DNA of 64,000 nt, from the NCBI GenBank assembly GCA_963792705.1, contig CAWBXD010000005.1, positions 151,008 to 215,007 of the forward strand, written 5' to 3'. Each line of letters opens with the position of its first letter. The first letter of the stretch is position 1. The translations under genes were made by a program, and so were the position numbers. Below the pieces are notes generated by a model. It did no database searches. It was not told the origin of the DNA and saw only the letters and a list, made by a program, of their open reading frames with translations. Shown here piece by piece: positions 46,313 through 54,857 of this stretch. This stretch comes from JBBQVS01 sp963792705. Lineage in GTDB: Bacteria > Chloroflexota > Ktedonobacteria > Ktedonobacterales > Ktedonobacteraceae.

Positions 46313-46329
46313 GAAACGACAGCGACATC
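46313..46329 (-). repeat. Inverted copy of the transposase-gene end sequence
   Basis: GAAACGACAGCGACATC is the exact reverse complement of 33796-33812 and, with one mismatch, of 44567-44583. The distance from the 44567 copy is 1763 nt, a usual insertion-sequence length, so this is probably the right end of the element whose left end lies at 44567. No target duplication was evident. Confidence 0.65.
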
Positions 46330-46473
46330 GTGACGTACCTCACCAAAAATCTTTCCCAATCTTTTCCTCTTCCTGTCTCCTGCTCTCACGGAAAACGTAG
46401 ATTTATTCAGGTTCCGTTGGACTTACCCCAGAAAGATGGAGGATATAAAGTCGAATTGTAACCCATCTATGAG

Positions 46474-46656
46474 TTACGACTCGGTAGTCTTGTGTGCCTG
46501 TTCAAACCTCATAGGACTAGTGTACTGTAAGGTCGAATGTAACCGAACAGGATTGTAGAAGCATACCAGGATGATGATGTAACTGTCAATAGTGCTTAGA
46601 AAGTTACATTGATCTTCTTTGTACAGAGTAACAATTTGTCTCGTTTTTGGGGTCAC
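46474..46656 (-). mobile_element. IS3-family transposase C-terminal remnant
   Basis: The minus-strand frame ends with FYNPVRLHSTLQYTSPMRFE, which matches the closing 'YN..R.HSaLgy.sP..fe' motif of IS3/IS150 OrfB transposases. Only about 35 residues of similarity remain and the DDE core is missing. It is one of several decayed mobile elements at this end of the island. Confidence 0.75.
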
Positions 46657-46716
46657 ATATGATCGTTTACAGTGTCTATTGTGAGAGAGAGCTTACTGGA
46701 ATAGGAAGGAAGAGAA

Positions 46717-47598
46717 ATGGAACAGTCTTTAGGTTGGACTGATCAAGCCAAACAAGGTCATCAACAGGAGCAAATACTATGGAGTACCCCTGAGAACCAG
46801 ACACATCAGTCCACATCTTTAGGAGAAGATGTTACACAGGCGCATCTGGTGAAAACCGAGCGGGTAGGATCGGTATGGATTGTCACAATCAATCGACCTG
46901 GTGTGCGAAATGCGATTGATGGACCAACAGCTCAGGCACTTACTAACGCATTTCAGCAGTTTGAGTGTACTGCCGATTTGAGCGTCGCAGTGCTCACTGG
47001 TGCTGGTGGGACATTTTGTTCTGGAATGGATCTGACGGCGGTTCCTGATGAGCAACGACTACTCCATCTGGCTGAAGAGGGGAATGCTCCTCTAGGTCTT
47101 GCAAGGCTGGTGCTTTCCAAACCCTGTCTTGCAGCGATTGAAGGATATGCGCTTGCCGGAGGTTTTGAACTTGCCCTCTGGTGCGATTTGCGTGTTGCAG
47201 CCTCAGATGCTGTCTTTGGTTTTGCCCATCATCGCTGGGGCATCCCTTCTCTGGATGGAGCCACGGTGCTGCTTCCTCGCCTCATTGGTCAGAGCCATGC
47301 CCTCGATCTCATTCTCACTGGGCGTAGCGTCGCTGGAGAGGAGGCACATGTGATGGGACTGGTCAATCGCCTCGCCGCTCCTGGTACAGCCTTACAGACG
47401 GCTCTTGCTCTGGCAGAGGACATTGCTCGTTTCCCTCAGCCGTCTATACGAGCGGATCGTCTCTCCTGCTATGAACAATGGGCGCTCTCGTATCCAGATG
47501 CCCTGCAAAATGAGGCTCGACACAGCTTACGTGTCATCCAGTCAGAGGGAATAGGAGCTGCCCTCAGTCTCTTCACAAGCCGAAGGGAAAAGGTATAA
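46717..47598 (+). CDS. Enoyl-CoA hydratase/isomerase (crotonase) family protein
   Basis: A 293-residue crotonase. Start 46717 has a GGAAGGAAGAG ribosome site and gives a 40-residue polar extension before the family core (VWIVTINRPGVRNAIDG). The two oxyanion-hole segments are clear: GTFCSGMDLTAV and ALAGGFELALWCDLRVA. The second-half catalytic position reads WGIPSLDGATVLLPRL, with Asp where classical hydratases have Glu in GGTQRL, so the reaction may be isomerisation, hydrolysis or another CoA-thioester chemistry. It is not in an obvious fatty-acid operon. Confidence 0.88.
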   Translation: MEQSLGWTDQAKQGHQQEQILWSTPENQTHQSTSLGEDVTQAHLVKTERVGSVWIVTINRPGVRNAIDGPTAQALTNAFQQFECTADLSVAVLTGAGGTFCSGMDLTAVPDEQRLLHLAEEGNAPLGLARLVLSKPCLAAIEGYALAGGFELALWCDLRVAASDAVFGFAHHRWGIPSLDGATVLLPRLIGQSHALDLILTGRSVAGEEAHVMGLVNRLAAPGTALQTALALAEDIARFPQPSIRADRLSCYEQWALSYPDALQNEARHSLRVIQSEGIGAALSLFTSRREKV

Positions 47599-47830
47599 TA
47601 CCTGACGTGTAAGATGTGCGAAGACCAGTAGGAAGGGAGCATCTTTGTCCCTGTAGTGTCGTCGAAAAAAGAGAGGACGTGATATTTAGACGTAGTTGGG
47701 ATACTACTTCAGGAACCAGTCCTAGTGGACAAGGGACATGTCACGCCCTCTTCTCGACCGGGGACTGGTCTCATCTGGCAAGAAGAAATGGTCCAGCGTT
47801 TTCTTCTACCATGAGAGGCGATTGAGACCC

Positions 47831-48376
47831 TCAGAGCGATTGCACGCGACGTACAGGAGAAAGCACGAGCCAGGTGAATGCTACTAGCGTGCCGACAATC
47901 ATCGTTGTGCGAAGATCAGACCACTCGGCAAGAAGCGCAAATGGGCCAGAGACGAGTTGAACGAGAGTACCCGCGAGTCCTGGACCAACGACGCTTGCCA
48001 GCGCGGTACCCGACTCGAGTTTGCTGTTCGCAGAAACCAGCTGATCACGCTCAACTAGAGAGGGGAGAAACGATTGGTACGCGACATCAAAGAAGACGGT
48101 GAGCACACCTATGAGAAGTGTGACCACATAAAGTTGCGTAAGGGAGAGCATGTGCAACTAGCCAGCGATAGGGATAGAACTGATGAGGAGAGCACGCCCA
48201 ACATCAGCCGTGATCAGGACTCGTCGGTACGGCATATGATCCACCCACGCCCCTGCCGCGATCCCTACTAGTAAAAAAAGAGGAAGGTTTCCCATAAGCG
48301 CAAGCAATCCCAGTACTATACACGTTGTAAGTGGCTCTTGTTGTAAAACGACAAGTGGTCCTTTTGGGAGTTCCAC
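47831..48376 (-). pseudogene. MFS exporter (MFS_3 type), stop-interrupted and deleted
   Basis: Two minus-strand frames in one phase are separated by a TAG at about 48158. The upstream part holds LLALMGNLPLFLLVGIAAGA and WVDHMPYRRVLITADVGRA (motif A region). The downstream part holds LTVFFDVAYQSFLPSLVERD and GPGLAGTLVQLVSGPFALLA, then jumps straight to a normal transporter C-terminus (VGTLVAFTWLVLSPVRR). About half the transporter, the central helices, is deleted, and the N-terminus is also missing. The close resemblance to the intact exporter at 50855-52165 marks it as a dead paralogue. Trp to stop is the likely change. Confidence 0.82.
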
Positions 48377-48446
48377 CTTTCATGGTAGCATACCTTCCAG
48401 GACACCTAAACAACAAGCACACCATGTTCGTAGAAAGGAAAGAACT

Positions 48447-49322
48447 ATGCATATCCGCCTTCTTCTGGTTCCTTATAGTCTTGGGCAAGACGAGAATCGT
48501 GGCGCAGGCGCGTCTCCTTTGCGTTATGTGCAAGCGGGAATAGAGCAAGCGTTCTCGGAGAGCGGCTTGACCGTTACTGTTGAACGCATCCAGCAAGATG
48601 AACTCCATTCAGACCCACGCGCTGCGTCCATTGCGATCAATAAGAAACTAGCACAGGCAGTAAAGCAAACTCTCCTTGTAGGTGATTTTCCTCTGATAGT
48701 GAGTGGATCATGCGATGTTAGTTTAGGTATCCTTGCAGGGTTTGACCACTCACACACAGGGGTGATCTGGTTTGACGCTCACGGTGACTTCAATACTCCT
48801 GAAACAACGAGAAGTGGGTTCTTTGGTGGAATGCCTCTTGCCATTGTCACAGGACATTGTTACCAAGACCTCTGGACACGCGTCGGCAACAGCATCCCCA
48901 TTCCAGAAACTCAAACATTGATGGTTGGTGTGCGTGATTTGGACCCACAAGAACGCGTGCGACTGGAACAATCTGCTATCAAGGTCATCACATGTGACGA
49001 ATTGCAGCAGGCAGAGCAAACGACTGATGGTATGTTTTCGCTCAATGGGTTTGCGTCCAACGCTCAAGACGTTTATCTTCATGTCGATATCGATGCGGTT
49101 GACCCGCAAGAAGCACCAGGCGTTGACTATCCTGCTGCTGGAGGTCCTTCTGCTCAAGAGGTAGAATATGCGCTAGGGACAATTGTGAAGTACTTCCCCA
49201 TCAAGGCAGCCGCTCTGACTGCTTACAATCCCGAACGGGATTCCGAAGAGAAGACATTACAGATTGGTCTACGTCTGTTGATGCAACTAGCAGAAAGTGC
49301 GCGTTCTCATTCAGAAAAATAG
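48447..49322 (+). CDS. Arginase/agmatinase-family protein with altered metal site
   Basis: A 291-residue ureohydrolase-fold protein. Three of the classical Mn-binding elements are present: DAHGDFN (Asp-His-Asp), HVDIDAVDP (Asp-x-Asp) and a following TPETTRSG that resembles arginase substrate-binding residues. The first one is not: where arginases have GGDHS, this reads SGSCDVSLG, with no His. Metal stoichiometry, and so substrate (arginine, agmatine, guanidinobutyrate or formimidoylglutamate), may differ. GAAAGGAAAG precedes the ATG. It heads a three-gene run with a GNAT protein (40 nt on) and a nitronate monooxygenase (16 nt further). Confidence 0.87.
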   Translation: MHIRLLLVPYSLGQDENRGAGASPLRYVQAGIEQAFSESGLTVTVERIQQDELHSDPRAASIAINKKLAQAVKQTLLVGDFPLIVSGSCDVSLGILAGFDHSHTGVIWFDAHGDFNTPETTRSGFFGGMPLAIVTGHCYQDLWTRVGNSIPIPETQTLMVGVRDLDPQERVRLEQSAIKVITCDELQQAEQTTDGMFSLNGFASNAQDVYLHVDIDAVDPQEAPGVDYPAAGGPSAQEVEYALGTIVKYFPIKAAALTAYNPERDSEEKTLQIGLRLLMQLAESARSHSEK

Positions 49323-49361
49323 CATGGTTCTTTCAGAACAAAGATACGGAGATGAAACAAG

Positions 49362-49793
49362 ATGGCAACTTTACGAGAACTCGGAGCGCAAGAGACATCT
49401 TTAGCATATCTAGCTCTGCTTGAGCTTCGACCACATTTGGGGTCACTCGATGCATTTATGAGGCAAATAAATAAGGACCAGCGTGCTGAAGGCTATCGGC
49501 TCGTGAGCGCATTTGAGGATGATATTGAAGATGCGGTAGCCGTTGCAGGATTTCGCACGCTTCACACGTTGGCCTGGGGCTATTGTCTGTATGTGGACGA
49601 TCTCAGCACACGTGCAGCGTTTCGCAACAAAGGTCATGCAGGTCTCCTGATGCGCTGGCTGAGTGAGGAAGCACATCGTCTTGGCTGTGTCCAAGTGCAT
49701 CTTGATTCAGGTGTGCATCGCCACGATGCTCACCGCTTGTATTTGAACCAGCGAATGCACATTCGGTCGTATCATTTCGTGCGCGACTTGTAA
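49362..49793 (+). CDS. GNAT-family N-acetyltransferase
   Basis: A 143-residue acetyltransferase. The fold's strand 4 (YCLYVDDLSTRAAF) leads into the acetyl-CoA pyrophosphate loop RNKGHAGLLMRWL, the R/Q-x-x-G-x-G/A motif. The C-terminal part (AHRLGCVQVHLDSGVHRHDA, then HRLYLNQRM) is the usual helix-strand-helix end. The substrate is unknown. It overlaps neither neighbour but sits in tight same-strand order with the arginase-like and nitronate monooxygenase genes. Confidence 0.88.
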   Translation: MATLRELGAQETSLAYLALLELRPHLGSLDAFMRQINKDQRAEGYRLVSAFEDDIEDAVAVAGFRTLHTLAWGYCLYVDDLSTRAAFRNKGHAGLLMRWLSEEAHRLGCVQVHLDSGVHRHDAHRLYLNQRMHIRSYHFVRDL

Positions 49794-49808
49794 AGGAGAC
49801 ATAAAGAG

Positions 49809-50780
49809 ATGCTTCACACCTCTCTCACAACCTCTTGGCACTTGCGCTACCCTATTATCGGTGCTCCGATGGCCTATGTAGGACGTGGACGCTTAGCCCA
49901 TGCCGTCTCACAAGCTGGAGGGTTGGGCATGATTGGCATTGGTAGCACTGAGACAGTTGACTTCCTTCTACGAGAGGCAGATATTGCTCGTGGCACCGAG
50001 CAGATGCGTTTTGGTATTGGTATGCATGCATGGGCGATTGAGAAGCGACCTGACTTGCTTTCCGCTGCGATAGATGCAGCGCCTTTTCTCATCTCCATTT
50101 CGTTTGGTTCACCTGTACCGTATGCAGAGCGGCTCCATCGGCATGGCATCTTGCTTGCTACGCAAGTCAACTCGCGTGCTGAAGCAATGCAGGCAGCGCA
50201 GATTGGCGTCGATCTCATCGTGGTGCAAGGAATGGAAGCCGGGGGACACCTCACAGGTCAGGTGAGTACGCTTCCTCTGCTCCAATCCGTTCTTGACGCG
50301 GTTGAAGTCCCTGTCCTTGCTGCTGGCGGTATTGCTTCACCTCGAGGGGTTGCGGCTGCCCTTGCTGCTGGTGCTCAGGGTGTCTGGGTTGGAACCTGCT
50401 TGCTCGCCTCACCTGAATGCGAGAATACAGAGCAGGCCCGTGAGCGTATTGTGCATGCCCAGGAGACGGATACGCTTGTCACTCGTGCTTTTGACGTAGC
50501 TCAAGGTCTTAGCTGGCCTCCGCACTATCCTGGACGCGCATTGCGCAATCGCTTTACTGATGAATGGCACTCTCATATTGATGCACTTCTGCAAGCTAAT
50601 GAGGCACGTCAACAGCTTAGCGAGGCCATTGCCAACAAGAACTACGATCTCGCCTATATCTATGCAGGAGAAGCGGTGGGGCTGGTCATGCGAGAACAAC
50701 CTGCCGCAGAAGTCATTCGTCATCTAGGGGATGGAGCAGAACAACTCCTGCGTGACCTTAGTAGCACACTCCTTGCTTGA
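49809..50780 (+). CDS. Nitronate monooxygenase / 2-nitropropane dioxygenase-like
   Basis: A 323-residue FMN-dependent TIM-barrel enzyme. Family marks: PIIGAPMAYVGRGRLAHAVS and AGGLGMIGIGST at the N-terminus; VQGMEAGGHLTGQ near residue 138, holding the catalytic-region His; VPVLAAGGIASPRGVAAALA and GAQGVWVGTCLLASPE, the phosphate-binding end of the FMN site. It oxidises toxic nitronates such as propionate 3-nitronate using oxygen. It is the last gene of a three-gene run and converges with the MFS exporter. Confidence 0.9.
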   Translation: MLHTSLTTSWHLRYPIIGAPMAYVGRGRLAHAVSQAGGLGMIGIGSTETVDFLLREADIARGTEQMRFGIGMHAWAIEKRPDLLSAAIDAAPFLISISFGSPVPYAERLHRHGILLATQVNSRAEAMQAAQIGVDLIVVQGMEAGGHLTGQVSTLPLLQSVLDAVEVPVLAAGGIASPRGVAAALAAGAQGVWVGTCLLASPECENTEQARERIVHAQETDTLVTRAFDVAQGLSWPPHYPGRALRNRFTDEWHSHIDALLQANEARQQLSEAIANKNYDLAYIYAGEAVGLVMREQPAAEVIRHLGDGAEQLLRDLSSTLLA

Positions 50781-50854
50781 AATCCTTTTTCTGCTCTCCT
50801 AGTGAAGACAAGCAAACTTCTTTCAAAGAGAGGAGAGAGCTTTGTTTCCTTCTC

Positions 50855-52165
50855 TCACACATCACCTTGTGAGGTCACAGGCATGGCTTTTAATCGAAGA
50901 AGGGGAGAGAAGAAGATGGGAAGCAAGGCGACAATGAAACCGCATCCTGCGACTAGCAGGCTTGAGCGTAAACCAATGGTCGCACCGAGAAATCCGCTGA
51001 CCAGTGCCCCAAATGTTGTCGCTCCATAGGTCAACACACGAGTACTCGCACTTACACGTCCCATCATCGAGTGAGGAGTAACGGCTTGGCGCAAACTGAT
51101 GGAAACAACCGTATAAATTCCCAAAGCGGTACGCACCAGGAAGAAAACGATCACACATATCACCAGCACAACGTTATGAGGTCCCGTAACTGCTGAAAGT
51201 AGGAGAAACGGAACACTTCCCAGCGTAAACGTGGCACAAATCACGATCCCCAGATGAAACCGCTTCATCAAGAGTGTAGCAAGAGCCGATCCGAGCAGAC
51301 CACCAATCGCTCCCGTCGCGTAGATAAAGCCAAGCAGACTTGGGCTGAACCCAAGCTCACGCAGAGCATACAACAAAAAAATAGTATCTAGAATAGCGAA
51401 AAAGAAGTTCCAGGCTGATGCCTGAAGCGTAAGTGTACGAATGTATGGATTACGAAATGTTAAACGCAACCCCTCTGCAATCTCTTTGAACCAATATACA
51501 TGGTGTGTTTTCTCAACAAGTGGTTCAGGCTTCCGAATCAAGACAAGCGAGAGAACAGAGAGGAGAAAAGACATGCTGTCGGCAAACAGCGCAAATGGAG
51601 CTGTCAGAAGTTGCACCAGCACTCCCGCTATCCCTGGTCCTCCGACCTCGGCAGCAGCCGCACTCGCGGCAATCTTGCTGTTTGCCTCTATCAGGTCTTC
51701 TTTGGGAACCATGATGGGAACGAACGATTGCCAGCAGAGATCGAAGAGGACAGTACACACCCCTGTACAAAACGCAATGATATACAGCGAAGGTAACTGT
51801 AAAAGATGAATGACCGAAAGGAGTGGAATGAGGCCAATCAAGCAGGTACGAGCGATATTTGCTCCAATCATCAAAGGCCGTCGCCGTCGCCGATCAACCC
51901 AAACACCTAAGAGAAGTGGGAAAGGGATGTAGGGTAGCCATTCAACAGTACGCAGCAATCCGAGTTGTTCGGCATTGACATGAAGTACCAGTACCGCCGT
52001 GAGTGGCAGTGCTACAAGTGTGACTTGTGAGCCAAATAATGAAACAGTTTCACCGAGCCAGAAGGTCAAGAAATGTGTATTTCTCCACAAACCCCTCAAC
52101 GGTGTAGACCGCTGCTTCTCAGGTGCCTCTGTCCCTGTGTGACGATGAGTCTGATCTGTAGGCAT
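50855..52165 (-). CDS. MFS exporter, MFS_3 / macrolide-efflux type
   Basis: A 436-residue transporter with 12 predicted helices. Visible marks: FLTFWLGETVSLFGSQVTLV (helix 1), LLLGVWVDRRRRRPLMIGAN (motif A), VLFDLCWQSFVPIMVPKEDL and ANSKIAASAAAAEVGGPGIA. These match the EntS/macrolide-efflux branch. It would export a small hydrophobic compound using the proton gradient. It is divergent from a WYL-domain regulator at 52354, which is a likely controller (inference). A dead paralogue lies 2.5 kb to the left. Confidence 0.9.
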   Translation of the reverse strand: MPTDQTHRHTGTEAPEKQRSTPLRGLWRNTHFLTFWLGETVSLFGSQVTLVALPLTAVLVLHVNAEQLGLLRTVEWLPYIPFPLLLGVWVDRRRRRPLMIGANIARTCLIGLIPLLSVIHLLQLPSLYIIAFCTGVCTVLFDLCWQSFVPIMVPKEDLIEANSKIAASAAAAEVGGPGIAGVLVQLLTAPFALFADSMSFLLSVLSLVLIRKPEPLVEKTHHVYWFKEIAEGLRLTFRNPYIRTLTLQASAWNFFFAILDTIFLLYALRELGFSPSLLGFIYATGAIGGLLGSALATLLMKRFHLGIVICATFTLGSVPFLLLSAVTGPHNVVLVICVIVFFLVRTALGIYTVVSISLRQAVTPHSMMGRVSASTRVLTYGATTFGALVSGFLGATIGLRSSLLVAGCGFIVALLPIFFSPLLRLKAMPVTSQGDV

Positions 52166-52239
52166 AGACGTTTTATCCTTTTTCTACGATTGAGAAGATT
52201 GCTTGTAGAAAGGATACAGGAGAAAATATGCCACCTGTC

Positions 52240-52333
52240 TGTCATATTTTTTGCATTCTCTCATGGGTTCTTGACATACTGCCAATGTGCCACTATCCTA
52301 CACAGTAGAGACGTTACATATATGTCATATTTT
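52240..52333 (+). promoter_or_regulatory. Promoter of the WYL regulator with flanking direct repeats
   Basis: TTGACA (52271-52276) and TATCCT (52294-52299) are separated by exactly 17 nt, giving a strong sigma-70-type promoter about 50 nt before the ATG. The 11-mer TGTCATATTTT occurs at 52240-52250 and again at 52323-52333, bracketing the promoter. It is a candidate regulator-binding site that could control both divergent genes. Confidence 0.65.
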
Positions 52334-52353
52334 AGAAAGCACTCACGCTGTTT

Positions 52354-53376
52354 ATGAATCGTTTTGATCGCATCTTAGGCATTTTGCTCTTCTTGCGGAG
52401 CCGACCCTCTGTTTCAGCAACCGATTTAGCGAAGCACTTTGAAGTCTCTACACGAACGATGTATCGTGATGTGGAGATATTGAGTGCGTTAGGCGTCCCT
52501 GTATATGCAGAACGCGGACGGAATGGAGGCTTTCGGCTTCTGGAAGGGTATTTTTTGCCTCCATTGATGTTCACACAGAGCGAAGCCATTACGCTGCTTG
52601 TCGGCTTGACGCTGCAACGGAGCCTTCAAGCACCCCTCTTCCCTCATGAGATGGACATGGCAGAGAAAAAGCTTCTTGCCGCTCTTCCAGAGAGGCTTCG
52701 TACTCTGTTGGAAAAAGCAGAACATATCCTTGGTTTTGAGAAGTTTCCTCATGATATTTTTCATCCAGAGCCTGCTCAAACGCTTCCTACGACAGGAGAA
52801 CAAAGAACACATCATGCGAGCACCATCATGAATGCTTTTTTTCAAGTACTTCTTGATGGAAATCAAGTACTCTTGCGATATCATTCCCCTTATCAAGAGG
52901 AGGCATATGATGTGCAGATGGAACCGCTCGGCTTGCTTTGGGACCGTGATTATTGGTACCTGGCAGGGAGACAAAGTGACGGAAGACAGGCGTTGAAGCT
53001 TTGGCGGGCGGATCGAGTCTTACAGATGACAGCGCACCGACTGACTCCTTCCGTTCAGCCCGAATTTGATATACGTGCGCTCCTGGGAAGAGCTTGGCTT
53101 TTGCCAGCGATGGAGCAATGGCGAGAGCAAGCACCCGTAAAAATCAGTCTCTCTTCTGCTCAGGCAACGCGCTTGCAACAGGATTGGTACTATCGTCATG
53201 CCCATTTCGAGCAGAGCGGAGAAGGCCGAGTTGAGATGACCTTTGGCGAATCTGATTCCACCATTGTATTGGAATTATTGCGTTGGTTAGGACCAGGAGC
53301 GGAAATAATCGAGCCTGCTGCATGGCGTGAGAAGATACGAGAGGAACTACGACAGATGTTGGCATACTACACCTGA
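52354..53376 (+). CDS. YafY-type HTH/WYL-domain transcriptional regulator
   Basis: A 340-residue regulator. The N-terminal DeoR-like helix-turn-helix is residues about 1-60 (RFDRILGILLFLRSRPSVSA, DLAKHFEVSTRTMYRDVEIL and VPVYAERGRNGGFRLLEGY). The centre is a WYL domain, about 145-230 (RYHSPYQEEAYDVQMEPLGL and LWDRDYWYLAGRQ), followed by the WCX dimer domain. WYL domains sense small molecules or nucleic acids; the signal here is unknown. It is divergent from the MFS exporter and has its own good promoter. Confidence 0.92.
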   Translation: MNRFDRILGILLFLRSRPSVSATDLAKHFEVSTRTMYRDVEILSALGVPVYAERGRNGGFRLLEGYFLPPLMFTQSEAITLLVGLTLQRSLQAPLFPHEMDMAEKKLLAALPERLRTLLEKAEHILGFEKFPHDIFHPEPAQTLPTTGEQRTHHASTIMNAFFQVLLDGNQVLLRYHSPYQEEAYDVQMEPLGLLWDRDYWYLAGRQSDGRQALKLWRADRVLQMTAHRLTPSVQPEFDIRALLGRAWLLPAMEQWREQAPVKISLSSAQATRLQQDWYYRHAHFEQSGEGRVEMTFGESDSTIVLELLRWLGPGAEIIEPAAWREKIREELRQMLAYYT

Positions 53377-53446
53377 ATCGGCTGCTCTCTTGCTGTTACC
53401 GCTATTTCCCTTTCACAAACGCTCTCACTAGAGTCGCCGTTACGCC

Positions 53447-53902
53447 CTATTGCTGCTTGAGCAAACTCCACGAAACTTCTAGTTCTGTGGTGAGAGTGCT
53501 ATCGCTTTTCAGGAGTTGAACAGGAATGGTGAAGCGCGACCGTTTCTCCTGTATCACCTCGTCTCGAATACGCTGTTGCTCCTGTTGTGAGAGGAACGCC
53601 CTCCCTCGTAACTCGCCACTTGCGGCTTTGCGATAGGTAATCGTTGCCTTTGCCGCAAGTGGAACAATGCCCTGCTGGAATAGGTCTCCAAACGCTGCAA
53701 CGACGAGTGTACCAGAGGTTGCCTCACCTAATCCAAACTGCGCTGCAGCATGTACCGTCCCTACGTGATTGTGTCTTTCTGGTGCCTCTGGCAGAATGAC
53801 TTCAACTGACTCAAGAGAAATCTGTGCAATCGTAATGCCGAGTACTTGATTGAATGGAACGGCTTGCACAATGAATTGACGAACAGCAGTTATATCAAGC
53901 AT
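53447..53902 (-). CDS. Hotdog-fold protein, DUF4442/PaaI thioesterase-like
   Basis: A 151-residue protein. The hot-dog helix segment NHVGTVHAAAQFGLGEATSG is the DUF4442/YiiD signature, comparable to the 'N..gtvHgga...l.e.a.g' motif of PaaI thioesterases. The remaining strands (VEVILPEAPERHNH and PLAAKATITYRKAASGELRG) fit the fold. It may hydrolyse or just bind an acyl-CoA-type thioester; the catalytic Asp/Glu cannot be fixed by eye. The promoter-like 33-bp element at 53991-54023 is 89 nt upstream. Confidence 0.8.
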   Translation of the reverse strand: MLDITAVRQFIVQAVPFNQVLGITIAQISLESVEVILPEAPERHNHVGTVHAAAQFGLGEATSGTLVVAAFGDLFQQGIVPLAAKATITYRKAASGELRGRAFLSQQEQQRIRDEVIQEKRSRFTIPVQLLKSDSTLTTELEVSWSLLKQQ

Positions 53903-53990
53903 ACTTCTTACTCTTTCTTTCGTGTTGCTCCACTCCGCGCATCAGCGTTATATTCCTTACGATTTTTCAGTCTCTCAGAGACTCCCTTAC

Positions 53991-54023
53991 TACTATAGAC
54001 ATTGGAAAGAGCGAGATGTGACC
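53991..54023 (-). promoter_or_regulatory. 33-bp repeated promoter-like element, copy A
   Basis: This matches 58767-58799 at 29 of 33 positions. On the minus strand it begins GGTCACATCTC and ends with TATAGTA, a good -10 hexamer (TATAGT) lacking a consensus -35. GTCACATC in the -35 area could be an activator site. It lies upstream of the minus-strand hot-dog gene starting at 53902. Confidence 0.55.
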
Positions 54024-54055
54024 AGAAAATGAGCGGAAGCCGAGGAATCTCTTTT

Positions 54056-54619
54056 TTATGCAAGGTTCCTCAGCACGTTGTCACTTGTCACGATAGTCGC
54101 AAACTCTTGGTGCAGATTGGTAAGCGTGATCGCCTGAATCTCTTCTGCGGTGTGGAGAACACCATCAGGTCCTGTTCGATCAAAGGTCGCGGTGGCATCG
54201 GAAACAAAGTACGTGTCAAAGCCGAAATTGCCAGCCATACGTGTTGTCGTCTCGACGCAGTGGTTCGTGGTCAGGCCAGTAATGATAAGGGTCGTGATGC
54301 CTGCTCGTCTCAGTCGCGCTTCCAAATCGGTGCCAATAAAGGCACTGTTCACCTGTTTCTGAAGCACTGGCTCCTCGCCTTGAGGACGAACGAGGTCTTT
54401 GATCGCATTTCCTGGGGAACTGACATGCAACGGAGCATGAGGATTGCGAGAGCAGTGTTGAATGTGGATAACAGGTCTCCCTGTTTGCCGCCATGCGTGT
54501 AACAAGGTTGCCATGTGTATCTCAGCATCGGGATTATTACGACGACCCCATACAGGGTCATCAAAGCCTTTTTGTACATCAATAAGAAGAAGGCCAGCAT
54601 TGTGAGGCAAGGAAAGCAT
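54056..54619 (-). CDS. Isochorismatase-family cysteine hydrolase
   Basis: A 187-residue alpha/beta hydrolase of the isochorismatase/nicotinamidase group. Start 54619 has GGAGG 5 nt upstream. The catalytic triad is visible: Asp in GLLLIDVQKGFDDP, Lys in the EPVLQKQVNSAFIGT region, and Cys in TGLTTNHCVETTTRMAG. The cis-peptide-like segment LIITGLTTN is typical. The substrate may be an amide or enol ether, not predictable from sequence. The longer frame upstream (65 codons) has no family sequence. GTCACATC also appears about 170 nt upstream. Confidence 0.92.
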   Translation of the reverse strand: MLSLPHNAGLLLIDVQKGFDDPVWGRRNNPDAEIHMATLLHAWRQTGRPVIHIQHCSRNPHAPLHVSSPGNAIKDLVRPQGEEPVLQKQVNSAFIGTDLEARLRRAGITTLIITGLTTNHCVETTTRMAGNFGFDTYFVSDATATFDRTGPDGVLHTAEEIQAITLTNLHQEFATIVTSDNVLRNLA

Positions 54620-54857
54620 ATTATCCTCCGTGAGTTTCTCGTCAAGTATTCTCCCAACGTCTAAGTGAAGGGTGGCTTGGCAAACACTACATCTGATGTA
54701 GAGTGTATATGCTTTTGACGAAGAAATACAGATACATACTCTGGTATTTCTCTCATTTCCCCTAAGAAAGACAGAGAAAATAGCGATGTGACAATAGAAA
54801 ATGAAAAACTGCATAATGAGTTTGGGAAACAGAGCTAGAGATACATCAGACGTTTAT

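Larger units (their letters stand above)
46054..46716. other. Gene-poor region with element ends
   Basis: About 660 bases between the integrase relic and the crotonase gene. It contains the inverted 17-mer at 46313-46329 and the IS3 remnant on the minus strand. No intact gene is visible. The crotonase ribosome site (GGAAGGAAGAG) is at its right end. Confidence 0.6.

Noticed and set aside
33796..46329. Claim of a complete, active composite transposon
   Set aside because: Both transposase copies are truncated before the catalytic domain, no target-site duplication was found, and the recombinase is broken in several places.
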